Position numbers and translations under genes: made by a program. Positions 1-10,200 of a stretch of 28,438 bases of DNA are shown one piece after another. The DNA lies in NCBI GenBank assembly GCA_003539755.1, contig DPOH01000235.1, positions 1 to 28,438 on the forward strand. The letters are read 5' to 3'. A model generated the notes under the pieces. It was not told the origin of the DNA. It did not search any database and saw only the letters and a program-made list of their open reading frames with translations. Source of the DNA: Clostridium sp. Lineage in GTDB: Bacteria > Bacillota > Clostridia > Clostridiales > Clostridiaceae. Position 1 is the stretch's first letter. Each line of letters opens with the position of its first letter.

Positions 1-8
1 TCCATAAT

Positions 9-86
9 AACGACAACCTTTCATGTGAGTTTTGTTTTGTGGTGATTCAATAATAACATGAAATTGAGGGGGTCGTTGTTTTTTTA
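9..86 (+). terminator. terminator-like hairpin upstream of dapA
   Basis: Bases 9-14 pair with 72-77 and bases 19-26 pair perfectly with 56-63, with CC/GG pairing between them. The result is one long interrupted hairpin followed by a T-run at 79-86. It could terminate a gene left of the window. It could also be the expression platform of a leader or riboswitch whose sensing part is cut off by the window edge. No riboswitch core is recognisable in the visible bases. Confidence 0.6.
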
Positions 87-136
87 TACAAAAAAACGGT
101 CGGAACCCTTGAAATATAAAGAAAAATTAAAAAGCG

Positions 137-158
137 TAGTGTAAACAACTTTACACTA
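137..158. promoter_or_regulatory. perfect 9-bp-arm palindrome before dapA
   Basis: TAGTGTAAA (137-145) and TTTACACTA (150-158) are exact inverted repeats around a 4-base spacer. They end 13 bases before the AGGGGG ribosome binding site at 171-176. The shape suits a dimeric repressor operator or a small mRNA hairpin. There is no T-run after it, so it is not a terminator. I do not recognise the regulator. Confidence 0.45.
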
Positions 159-183
159 TCAAAAATATATAGGGGGCATAGAC

Positions 184-1068
184 ATGAAAAAAGATATTTT
201 TACAGGGGCAGCAGTGGCAATTATCACACCATTTACTGAGAATGGAATTAATTTTGAAGAGTTAAAAAAGTTGATTGATTTTAATATAAACAATGGAACA
301 GATGCTATTGTTATTGCAGGAACTACAGGTGAATCTTCTACCATGAGTGATGAGGAACATAAAGAAGCTATAAGATTTACTGTTAAATATGCAAATAATA
401 GAGTACCAGTAATAGCAGGAACAGGGTCAAATGATACACTATATGCTGTAGAATTATCACAGTATGCTGAGAAGGTTGGGGCAGATGCATTATTAATAGT
501 AACTCCATATTATAATAAAACTACTCAGTCAGGATTAATAAAGCATTATAATTATATAGCAGATAGAGTTAATGTACCTATAATTTTATATAATGTACCT
601 TCAAGAACAGGGGTGAACATTTTACCTAAAACAGCACTTGAGCTGTCAAAACATAAAAATATAGTAGCAATTAAAGAAGCTAGTGGTAATCTATCGCAGA
701 TTGCAGAAACTATATCGTTATGTGGAGAAAATTTAACTGTATACTCAGGAAATGATGATCAGATAGTGCCAATTTTATCATTAGGGGGAAAAGGGGTAAT
801 ATCAGTACTTTCTAATGTAGTACCAAGAGATGCTCATAATATATGTTCTTTATATTTTGAAGGAAAAGTTAAGGAAAGTAAAGAACTTCAAATGAAGTAT
901 TTAAGCCTTATTAATGCTTTATTCATAGAAGTTAATCCTATTCCAGTAAAGACAGCTTTAAGACTTATGGGCTTTAATGCAGGACCTTTAAGAATGCCTT
1001 TATTTGATATGGATGAAGCTAATCTTAAAGTTTTAAAGAATGAATTAAAATCACATAAATTAATATAA
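184..1068 (+). CDS. dapA: 4-hydroxy-tetrahydrodipicolinate synthase
   Basis: Condenses pyruvate with aspartate semialdehyde, the first committed step of the diaminopimelate/lysine branch, so it feeds both peptidoglycan and lysine synthesis in the cytoplasm. The 294-residue length is normal for the family, which forms a TIM barrel. Visible signatures are GTTGESST at 46-53, the catalytic Tyr136 in YNVPSRTG with Arg141, and the Schiff-base Lys164 in AIKEASG. The ATG at 184 follows AGGGGG at a good distance. The gene seems monocistronic: a hairpin terminator follows directly, and no other dap gene is present. A palindrome just upstream may regulate it. The assignment is secure by motif. Related pyruvate-aldolase family members (N-acetylneuraminate lyase, 2-keto-3-deoxygluconate aldolase) are less likely, given the DapA-type active site context. 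Confidence 0.96.
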   Translation: MKKDIFTGAAVAIITPFTENGINFEELKKLIDFNINNGTDAIVIAGTTGESSTMSDEEHKEAIRFTVKYANNRVPVIAGTGSNDTLYAVELSQYAEKVGADALLIVTPYYNKTTQSGLIKHYNYIADRVNVPIILYNVPSRTGVNILPKTALELSKHKNIVAIKEASGNLSQIAETISLCGENLTVYSGNDDQIVPILSLGGKGVISVLSNVVPRDAHNICSLYFEGKVKESKELQMKYLSLINALFIEVNPIPVKTALRLMGFNAGPLRMPLFDMDEANLKVLKNELKSHKLI

Positions 1069-1393
1069 TCTATTTCAAGACCTATGAAGTTTCAAAAAAA
1101 CTATAAAAGTTTCTTTGAGGCTTCATTTTTTTGAGATGGTAGTTTAATATTTTTTGTAAATGTATTTTGTATCTGATATTGTTTTCTTGGAAGTTTTTTG
1201 AACATGGATTATAATATTATTAATACTTAAACTAATAACATAAATCATGTAGTGATTTTATAAAGTATAGATAGTTAATTATAGCAAATCTTGAGCAATA
1301 TAATAAAATCATTATATGTTAAGATGATACTCATATTAATGGATATTGTTAGTTTATAATTATACTAAAAGAAGAAAAAATGGAGGCGCTGTA
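1069..1393. other. intergenic region dapA-aminopeptidase
   Basis: This 325-base gap holds the dapA terminator at its left end and the aminopeptidase ribosome binding site GGAGG (1382-1386) at its right end. A TATAAT at 1299-1304 and a TTGAGC at 1291-1296 are seen, but neither has a well-spaced partner. I see no small gene or RNA in the A+T-rich remainder. Confidence 0.5.
1084..1132 (+). terminator. intrinsic terminator after dapA
   Basis: The arms ATGAAGTTTCAAAAAAACT and AGTTTCTTTGAGGCTTCAT pair over about 19 positions with two or three mismatches or wobbles. They enclose a short loop and are followed by a run of T. It lies 16 bases after the dapA stop. Confidence 0.85.
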
Positions 1394-2710
1394 ATGAAAA
1401 ATGCAGAAAAGTTATTAGAATTTATAAACAGTAGTAAAACAGCATTTCAAGCTGCTTACGAAATTAAAGAAAGATTAGATAAAGCAGGATATACAGAACT
1501 TAATGAATGTGATGAATGGAATCTTGAAAAGAATGGAAAGTATTATGTAGTAAAAAATGATTCTGCTGTTATAGCATTTGAAGTTGGAACTGGAGAGATA
1601 GAAAAGGATGGATTTAGATTAATAGGGGCTCATACTGATTCTCCTGGATTTAGAATAAAACCAAATCCAGAAATGAGTGTGGAAGGTCATTATATAAAAC
1701 TTAATACAGAAGTTTATGGTGGACCTATATTAAGTACTTGGTTTGATAGACCATTATCTATAGCAGGAAGAGTAACTTTAAAGAGTGCAAATCCTTTTAA
1801 GCCTGAAGTTAGATTGTTAGATATAAATAAACCTGTATTAATAATACCAAACCTTGCTATTCACATGAATAGAAGTGTTAATGAAGGATATTCTTATAAT
1901 AAACAAAAAGATACATTACCTTTACTTACAGTTAAAGATGAAGATGCTGAAAGCATTAGATTTGCTAAAGAAAAGCTAGAAAATGACGGTTATTTATTAA
2001 ATTTAATTGCAGAAGAATTAAAGATAAATGCAAGTGATATTTTAGATTTTGATTTATTCTTATATGAATATGCAGAGGGATGTCTTACTGGATTAAATAA
2101 TGAATTTATATCTGTAGGAAGACTTGATGATTTATGGATGGTTTATGCTGGATTAAGAGCATTACTAGATAGTAATAAAATTGCAGCTACAAAAGTATTA
2201 GTAGCATTAGATAATGAAGAAATAGGAAGCCTTACATCTCAAGGTGCTAATTCATCTATATTAGATACTATATTAGAAAGAATAGCATTAGGACTTTCTA
2301 AAAACAGAGAAGAATATAAGAGAGCATTAAGCAGTTCTGTTATGGTTTCAGCAGATTTAGCTCATGCAATTCATCCTAATTATACAGAAAAGTGTGATCC
2401 AACAAATAAACCACTTTTAGGAATGGGACCAGTTCTTAAGATTGCAGCAAGTGGAAGCTATTCAACAGACAGTTATGCAAGTGCTATATTTAAAGGAATA
2501 TGTGAAAAAGCAGGAGTACCTTGTCAGGTATTTGTAAATAGATCTGATTTAAGAGGCGGTACAACTATAGGTCCAATAACTGCTGGAAAGTTAAATATAC
2601 CAGTTATAGATATGGGAGCTCCACTTTTAAGTATGCATTCAATTAGAGAATTAGCATCTGTTAAGGATAATGAATATACTATAAAGGCATTTACTGAATT
2701 CTTTAATTAA
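1394..2710 (+). CDS. apeB: M18 family aminopeptidase
   Basis: A dinuclear-zinc exopeptidase that removes N-terminal residues (acidic residues are preferred in characterised M18 aspartyl aminopeptidases) and probably acts in cytoplasmic peptide turnover. The protein is 438 residues, a normal size. Family signatures are GAHTDSPGF at 78-86 (metal ligand His80, catalytic Asp82), RLDDL at 243-247 (bridging Asp245), DNEEIGS at 273-279 (Glu275/Glu276), an Asp-Leu-Ala-His-Ala segment around 321-325, and a C-terminal His415 in MHSIRE. I chose ATG 1394 because GGAGG lies 7 bases before it. The in-frame ATG at 1346 would add 16 residues with no ribosome binding site. It is monocistronic, with a terminator at 2760. 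The precise substrate specificity cannot be read from sequence. Confidence 0.93.
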   Translation: MKNAEKLLEFINSSKTAFQAAYEIKERLDKAGYTELNECDEWNLEKNGKYYVVKNDSAVIAFEVGTGEIEKDGFRLIGAHTDSPGFRIKPNPEMSVEGHYIKLNTEVYGGPILSTWFDRPLSIAGRVTLKSANPFKPEVRLLDINKPVLIIPNLAIHMNRSVNEGYSYNKQKDTLPLLTVKDEDAESIRFAKEKLENDGYLLNLIAEELKINASDILDFDLFLYEYAEGCLTGLNNEFISVGRLDDLWMVYAGLRALLDSNKIAATKVLVALDNEEIGSLTSQGANSSILDTILERIALGLSKNREEYKRALSSSVMVSADLAHAIHPNYTEKCDPTNKPLLGMGPVLKIAASGSYSTDSYASAIFKGICEKAGVPCQVFVNRSDLRGGTTIGPITAGKLNIPVIDMGAPLLSMHSIRELASVKDNEYTIKAFTEFFN

Positions 2711-2759
2711 TACATTAACTTTTTAGATATTCAATTCATAAATGAATAATATTTTATTT

Positions 2760-2816
2760 AAAGAAAGTAATATTAGATTAGACCTGTTGAGGCATCTGAC
2801 ATTGCTTTCTTTTTAT
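2760..2816 (+). terminator. intrinsic terminator after aminopeptidase gene
   Basis: AAAGAAAGTAAT (2760-2771) pairs with ATTGCTTTCTTT (2801-2812) with one wobble. The 29-base loop is long, and a T-rich tail follows. Confidence 0.7.
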
Positions 2817-2937
2817 TTAACTATTTGCATTGTGGACAGGTAAATTATATGAATAATTTATTGAAAGCAAAAGAAAATAAAAACGGGGTGCTATCTTTTA
2901 CAAAGTATAAGTCAAATTAGTAAAAGGAATGATTTTC

Positions 2938-3975
2938 ATGAATGGAAAAAGAACAGGTAAAATATTAGTTATTATTAGTGTTATTTTTATTACATGGCTA
3001 TTTATGAAGAGCAGTTTTTTTAACAGTATGATTGATAGTAAAATTACAAGCAAGAATTATGGAGTACCATTTAAAAGATGCATAAGTATAGGAAATGCAC
3101 TTGAAGCATCAAAAGATATTTCCAAGGACATAGGAATAAAGAATGAATATTTTGATGTTGTTAAAGATGTGGGGTTTGATTGTGTAAGGCTTCCAATAAA
3201 TTTTGCTGATTACGTTAGTAGAGACTATTATGAGCTGGATGAAGACTATATGACTAAGATAGATTCATATATAAATTATGCTTTAAATGATAATCTTGCT
3301 ATAATAATTGATTTTCATAATTTTGATGGAATTATGGATAACCCAGAAGCGAATAAAGAATGTTTTTTAGCAATATGGAATCAGCTTTCAGAAAGATATA
3401 AGGATAACTCAAAAAAATTGATTTTTGAATTGTTAAATGAGCCCCAGAATAATCTTGAAGGTGAAATATGGAATGAATATTTAGCTGAAGGTATTGATGC
3501 TATAAGAAAAAATGATAAGGATAGAAAGATTATAATAGGTCCGGATCGTTATAATTCAGTAGATAGACTTTATAATTTAAAAGTACCTCGGGATAAAAAT
3601 TTAATAGTTACATTTCATTATTATGAACCATATGATTTCACGTTTCAGGGAAATGAATGTTATGAAGGATATAGAAGAAAATTAGGTGTTAAATGGAATG
3701 GAACAGACGAAGAACTTTTGGTTATAAGAAATAAATTTGAAATAGCCCAAAAGTGGTCTAAAGCCAATAAGATAGGAATATTTCTAGGTGAGTTTGGAGC
3801 TAATAGGAAAGCAGAAGGATTTGATAGAAAGATATGGACTGGTGCAGTAAGGAAAAAGGCTGATGAAGATTATTTCGCATGGGGCTACTGGGAATTGTGT
3901 TCTGATTTTGGGATATATAATAATGAAACAGAACAATGGGATAGAGATATGCTATCTCAGTTAATTCCAAATTGA
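2938..3975 (+). CDS. membrane-anchored GH5 family glycoside hydrolase (cellulase-like)
   Basis: A retaining glycanase of the GH5 fold, 345 residues. Residues 8-24 form one hydrophobic N-terminal segment with no clear signal-peptidase site, so the enzyme is probably tethered outside the membrane. The TIM-barrel markers are in order: VRLP at 83-86, DFHNF at 125-129, the acid/base Glu168 in LLNEP, HYY at 227-229, the nucleophile Glu285 in LGEFG, and Trp318 near the end. I start at ATG 2938 because AAAAGGA (2922-2928) is 9 bases upstream. The ATG at 2929 directly abuts that site. The next gene downstream is the giant beta-glucan synthase, 243 bases away behind a terminator hairpin, so the two may act on the same glucan, but that is inference. 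The substrate (beta-1,4, beta-1,3 or other glucan) is not determinable here. Confidence 0.88.
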   Translation: MNGKRTGKILVIISVIFITWLFMKSSFFNSMIDSKITSKNYGVPFKRCISIGNALEASKDISKDIGIKNEYFDVVKDVGFDCVRLPINFADYVSRDYYELDEDYMTKIDSYINYALNDNLAIIIDFHNFDGIMDNPEANKECFLAIWNQLSERYKDNSKKLIFELLNEPQNNLEGEIWNEYLAEGIDAIRKNDKDRKIIIGPDRYNSVDRLYNLKVPRDKNLIVTFHYYEPYDFTFQGNECYEGYRRKLGVKWNGTDEELLVIRNKFEIAQKWSKANKIGIFLGEFGANRKAEGFDRKIWTGAVRKKADEDYFAWGYWELCSDFGIYNNETEQWDRDMLSQLIPN

Positions 3976-4046
3976 TTTTACATATTAGATATTTATTTCG
4001 ATATTATATTAATTATTTATATTTTAATTGGATATATTTTGCATAG

Positions 4047-4083
4047 AAGCATATAGGTTGAATTTAAATCTATATGCTTTTAC
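4047..4083 (+). terminator. intrinsic terminator after GH5 gene
   Basis: AAGCATATAG (4047-4056) and CTATATGCTT (4070-4079) form a perfect 10-bp stem with a 13-base loop, followed by a T-rich stretch. This separates the GH5 transcript from the synthase gene. Confidence 0.7.
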
Positions 4084-4218
4084 TTTACATAAATACTGGG
4101 GATTATTTTTAGAAACTTTGGTAAAAATAACTCTAGAATTATGCTTTATATAATACTGCATAAATTTGCTAATACATTCTTGATTTTGTTATGCAGTCTG
4201 AAGCAAGGGAGTGTTTTT

Positions 4219-7200
4219 ATGAAAGGTAAAAAAAATTACCACAAATTAAGGAGAAATGTGTTAAATGAATTAGCAGACTCATTTTCAAGTATACAGGATA
4301 CATATAAATATTTAAAAAAATTAAATAAACATAATATAAAGGTTCTAGGAGCTGCAGAATGGATTCTTGATAATGCTTATCTTGTGGAAAGAGAATACAA
4401 ATGTATAAAAAAAGAAATGCCTTGGGATTATTTTAAAGGGCTTCCTAGCCATAAGACTTTTCCAAGAATATTTAATGTGGCAAAAAACTATATAAATGTA
4501 TCTAGAAATATTTATATTGAAGATATGGAAGAATACATTAATAGACTACAAGGTGAAAATAAGGAAAAAGCTTTTACTATGGGAGAGCTTTGGGCGTTTC
4601 CATTGATGCTTAAGACTGCTCTTATAATAAATTTATCAAAGTATACATATGAACTAAAAGAAATTCAAAAAGGATGTTTAGAGAATAAGGCTGTAAATTC
4701 TAAAAAAATTATTAGTAAAAAAAATAATGAAGAAAATAAAGCATACATTAAAAAAGAAAATGCACAAATTTACAATAATCAATATCAACACTATAGAAAT
4801 GAAGAAAGAAGTAATCTTATAGAAAAGAGTATAAGTGAGTATATAACATGCATACGACAGATAGAAGCTATTAATTGGAAAGAATTTTTTAAGAAAACTT
4901 CTGCAGTTGAAAAAGTATTGGAAAATGATCCTGTAAATGTGTATAAAAGCATGGATTTTGAATCTCAAGATTATTATAGACACAAAATTGAAGAAATCGC
5001 GCATGTTACAAAAAGAAGTGAAGTACAAGTAGCAGATAATGCTTTAAAACTTTCCCAAAAGAACTATATAAATAATGGAGAAAAATATAAAAGCCATATT
5101 GGGTATTATTTGATTGATGCAGGAACAAGTGAGCTTGATGGCTTTTACTATACATTTGGAGCAATAATAACAGAAGGTGCTTTTTTAGGGATAAATTTAG
5201 GAAGTACAGCTCTAATAAGCTTTTTAATAATATATATAAATATAGTATTTGGTGTTTTTTATACAAGAAAAGAGTTAGCTATTGCATTTATTTTAGTATT
5301 CATTTCTGTAAATGAAGTTGTTGTTGGGTTAATGAATTGGCTTGAAAGCAAATTCATTCAAATACGAAGAGTTCCAAAACTTGATTTTAGCAAGGGTATT
5401 CCTTATGACTGCAAAACTGTAGTAGTAATCCCTGCAATTATAGATTCTAAGGAAAAAGTACAGAGTCTTATGGAAAAGCTTGAAGTAGAGTACTGTGGAA
5501 ATATGGATGATAATATTTTTTATGCATTACTAAGTGACTTCCCAGATTCGAATAAGGAAACAGAACCACACGAAAAGGATATAATTAATTTTTCACTTAA
5601 TTTAGTAAGTAAATTAAATAAGAAATATTCAAAATACAATAATAGTAAAAAGGAAGATAGATTTTATTTTTTAAGCAGAAAAAGAATATTTGATTCTAAG
5701 CAGAAAGTTTACATGGGTAAGGAAAGAAAACGTGGAAAGCTTATGGAATTTATGGCATTAATCAGAGGTGAAGAAGAACATACATATGATGTTATAAGTT
5801 CAGATATAAGTCCTTTAAAGAATGTAAAGTATTTAATTACTCTTGATGAAGATACATTTATGCCTAGGGAAACTGTATATAAGCTTGTTGGAGCCATGAG
5901 CCATATACTTAATATTCCATATATAAAAAAGAATAAAGTTATTAGAGGATATGGAATTATGCAGCCAAAAGTAAGCATAAGTCTTGAAGCTAAAAACAGA
6001 ACTTATTTTTCTAAGATTTTTGCTGGAAATAACAATGTTGATGGATATTCAGTAGCTTACTCTGACACATATGAAGATTTGTTTGGAGAAGGAACATTTG
6101 TAGGAAAAGGCATAATCAATATAGATGAATTTTACGGAAGATTAAAAGATACAATAAAGGATGATAGAATATTAAGCCACGATTTACTTGAAGGTGCATT
6201 ATGTAGATGTGCTCTTTTAAGTGATGTTGAATTTATTGATGATTATCCAAGTTTTTATGAATCAAGCTGTAAAAGGCTTCATAGATGGGTTAGGGGAGAC
6301 TGGCAGCTTATTGGATGGCTTTTTTCAAAGAAAATAAGTTTATTAAATAAGTGGAAGATAGTTGATAACTTGCGACGAAGTATTCTTGCTCCAAATTTAA
6401 TGATTTCACTAATACTGTCATTAACTATATTCAATGGAAATCTTCAAATAACTCTCTTATGTTTTCTTGCATTAGTAATGTCTCTTGTATTTACTGTTGC
6501 AGATTTTGTTGTTACACCTAAAAATAAGCTGATGGGTACATTTAAGACATTAAAACAGATATTTTTAATAATATCATTTATACCATATCAAGCATTTTTG
6601 ATGATCGATGCAATAACAATAACATTAATAAGGATGCTTATAACAAGGAGAAATCTTTTAGAGTGGAAGTCTTCGCAACTTGTTGAGAAAAACTGTAGTA
6701 ATACATTAAAAGCATATATAAAAAGAATGTGGATTTCACCAGTCATGGCAGTAGCTGTAATAATTTTATCATTAGATAATTCAGTTGGGATATTTGCATA
6801 TACTTTAGTAATTGCATGCTTATGGTTAGCAAGTCCTTATATTGCTTATGCTGTAAGTTCTGATATACCTGAGAAAAAATATGTAATTAATTATGAGCAA
6901 AAAACATACTTAAGAGAAATAAGCAGAAGGATTTATGCGTATTATGAAGACTTTATAAATGAAGAAAATAATTATTTGCCACCAGATAATTATCAAGTGA
7001 GACCTTATAAAGGAGTTGCACAGAGAACATCTCCTACTAATATGGGAATGGGAATTATAGCAGAAGTTGCAGCCTATGATTTAGGATATATTACTCTAGG
7101 TGAATTCATAGATAAAGTTGATTATATAATAACAAACATGAGTGACTTGAAAAGAGAGCAAGGGCATTTTTATAACTGGTATGATACAAGGACAAAAGAA

Positions 7201-10200
7201 CCCTTATGGCCTAGATATATATCGACTGTAGATAGTGGAAATTTACTGGCGAATTTGTGGATACTAAAAAAATCTATGGAGGATTTAAAGAATAATCCAG
7301 TTATTAGAACAAAAGAAATAATGGCTTTAAAAGATATTTACAAAATAATAGAGAAGGAATATTCCAATGTTAAAGTACGATTTGCATCTAGTGTAAGTAT
7401 TGATCAATATATAGAAATACTTGAAGAAATAATAGGAGCAATAAAGAAAAGTGATTCTATTAAAAATATAATAGATGAAAACAGTAAATTTAAGCAGTAT
7501 ATAGATAATAGCAAGGATATTGAAGAGGCAAGATATTGGATAAAAAAACTTATACATGAAGCAGAAATTAAAAAAGAATTCTTTGATTATATGTTCTTAG
7601 GAACAGAATCTTTATTTAAAGATGAGTTTATAGAAAGAGTTCCAAATCTTGAAGAACTTAAAGAGAGGTATGAAAAATATAAAAGTGAATATGGCGATAA
7701 CTTTGAGCGTTCTGTAGCATCAAAGATAGAGATTATAGAGTCATATTCAAAAAAAATAGATAAAATTATAAATTATGTTGATGATATTACTAAATCTATG
7801 GATTTTAAATTTTTATACGATGAAAAGAGGCAATTATTCTCTGTTGGATATAATGCAGAAGAAAAATCATTGGGAAGTTCATATTATGACCTGCTTGCAT
7901 CTGAATCAAGGATTGCTTCATTTGTGGCTATAGCTAAAAATGATGTATCCAAGGAACATTGGTTTAAATTAAGTAGGGCAATGACTAATGCATTTCATAG
8001 TCATGTGCTTGTATCATGGAGCGGTACAATGTTTGAATACTTTATGCCATCATTAATTATGAAAGCTTATTCAGACACTCTATTAAAACGTACATATAAG
8101 GAAGTAATAAAAGCACAAAGAGTATTTTCAAAACAAAAAAAGATACCTTGGGGAATTTCAGAATGTGCATTTTATGAATTCGACAATGATGAAAATTATC
8201 AATATAAAGCGTTTGGAATACCAGGACTTGGCCTTAAACGAGGACTTGAAGATGAAATAGTAGTATCTCCTTATTCTACATTAATGAGCCTTCCATTTTC
8301 CAAGAAAAGAGGATTTGCAAATTTAAACGCATTAGAGGAAATTGGATTATTAGGCAGATATGGATTTATTGAATCCATAGATTATACAAAAGCAAGAAAA
8401 GATACAATTATATTCACTAAAGCTTGTACAACTTATACACAAAATGTGGATAACTATGGTAAAAATGTGGATAAGTACAAAAATAAGGTGGATAATGATG
8501 GTGATAATAGTGGCTCGAAAAATGAGTTATTAAGTGTGAATAATGTGGATAAGAATAATGAAATAAATCGAAATGAGGAAATAACTAGCTTTGGTGGTGG
8601 TGAAAAAGTGTCAGATAATCCACAAAAAAATAAAATAATTGATAAAAAACAAAAAGATGGAAGTTGTCCACAGGAAGAGGACTCCGTATTTGAAGATGGA
8701 ATAAGACCAAATAAAATAATGACTTATATGGTTCATCACTTAGGCATGTCACTTATGGGACTTGAAAATATGCTTTTAGATAATATTTTAGTTAAGAGAT
8801 TTCACAATATTCCACAAGTGAAGGCAACAGAACTTCTTCTTAAAGAAAGAATTCCAGAACATGTTACTTATGAAAGACATGAGGATTATACAATAAAGAA
8901 TAATTATATTGAAGGTCAGCCTTTACTTCTAAGAAATATTGAAGGTACACAAAATAAAAATAAATCTATAGTTCTTCTTTCAAATGCTGAGTATTCAATT
9001 ATGCTTAATAGTTTAGGAAGTGGATATTCTTCATTAAAGGATATGATGCTTTATAGATGGAAAGGAAATAGTACATCTGATAGCAGTGGAATGTTCTTTT
9101 ATATAAAGAATCTTAATTCTAATGAATATTGGAGTGCTTCATTTGAGCCATGTAAAACATATGGTGATGAATATAATGTAAATCTTGATATAGATAAACC
9201 ACAGTTTAATAGGAAAGATGGAAACATTGAAACAACTACTCAAGTATCTGTATCATGTGATGAGAATTTTGAAGTGCGTAAGATAACATTAAAAAATAAT
9301 GGATTGAAGGGCAGAAGTATAGAAATAACAAGTTATATGGAAATAGTTCTTACAAGTTTTAGTGCAGATGCTGTCCATCCTGCTTTTTCAAACTTATTTG
9401 TTCAAACAGAATATGATGAAGAGCAGAATGTAGTTATAGGAAGCAGGCGTGGAAGAGTAAAAGATGCAAAGGTTCCATATATATATCATAAAGTTGTATG
9501 TGACAGTGCACTTGAAGGAAATATAACTTATGAAACATCAAGAATAAATTTTATAGGAAGAAATAGAACTTTAAAAAATCCACAGGTTATGGATAATGAT
9601 AAATCCTTAGAAAATACAGTAGGAACAGTTTTAGATCCTATAATAAGCTTGAGAGTAAGAGTAAGACTAGAAGCCCAAGAAGAAAAAGAATTATACTTTA
9701 TAACAGGAACAAGTGATTCAAAAGAAGATGCTTTAGAAATTTGTAAAGCCAATGATAAAGGATTTAAGTTGGAACGATTATTTGATAAATATCATAATTC
9801 AGTTCAGTTGGAATTAAGAAATTTAGAAATAACACCAGCAGAAGCAAATGCATTTCAAGATTTAGCAGCAGATATATTCTATTTAAGTGAAAATAGAAAG
9901 AATAGACAAAAATATATAAAGAATATCTCAAAACATCAAAAGGATTTGTGGGCATTTGGCATATCAGGGGATATTCCTATTATGCTTGTTGTAATAGATG
10001 ATGAAAAGGATATAAATCTTATAATGCAAGTTTTGAAATTCCATTATTATATGAGAAATAAAGGAGTAAAGATAGATTTAGTAATTTATAATAATGAAGA
10101 ACTTTCATATGATGAACCACTTCAAAAAAGCCTTATGAGTGCCATAAATACATGCAAAGAAGGAGATATGGTAAATAAACCTGCTGGAATTCATTTATAT

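Noticed and set aside
87..183. Lysine riboswitch or T-box in front of dapA
   Set aside because: No conserved core of either element is recognisable in the visible leader, and the region is too short to hold one.
4141..4218. 26-residue N-terminal extension of the glucan synthase
   Set aside because: The ATG at 4141 has no ribosome binding site, and a TATAAT lies just downstream of it. ATG 4219 has AAGGGAG at 7 bases.
8433..8672. Chromosomal origin of replication
   Set aside because: Despite the DnaA boxes, no dnaA, dnaN, rpmH or recF neighbours exist, the segment is inside an intact coding frame, and no separate AT-rich unwinding element stands out. I keep it only as a DnaA-box cluster.
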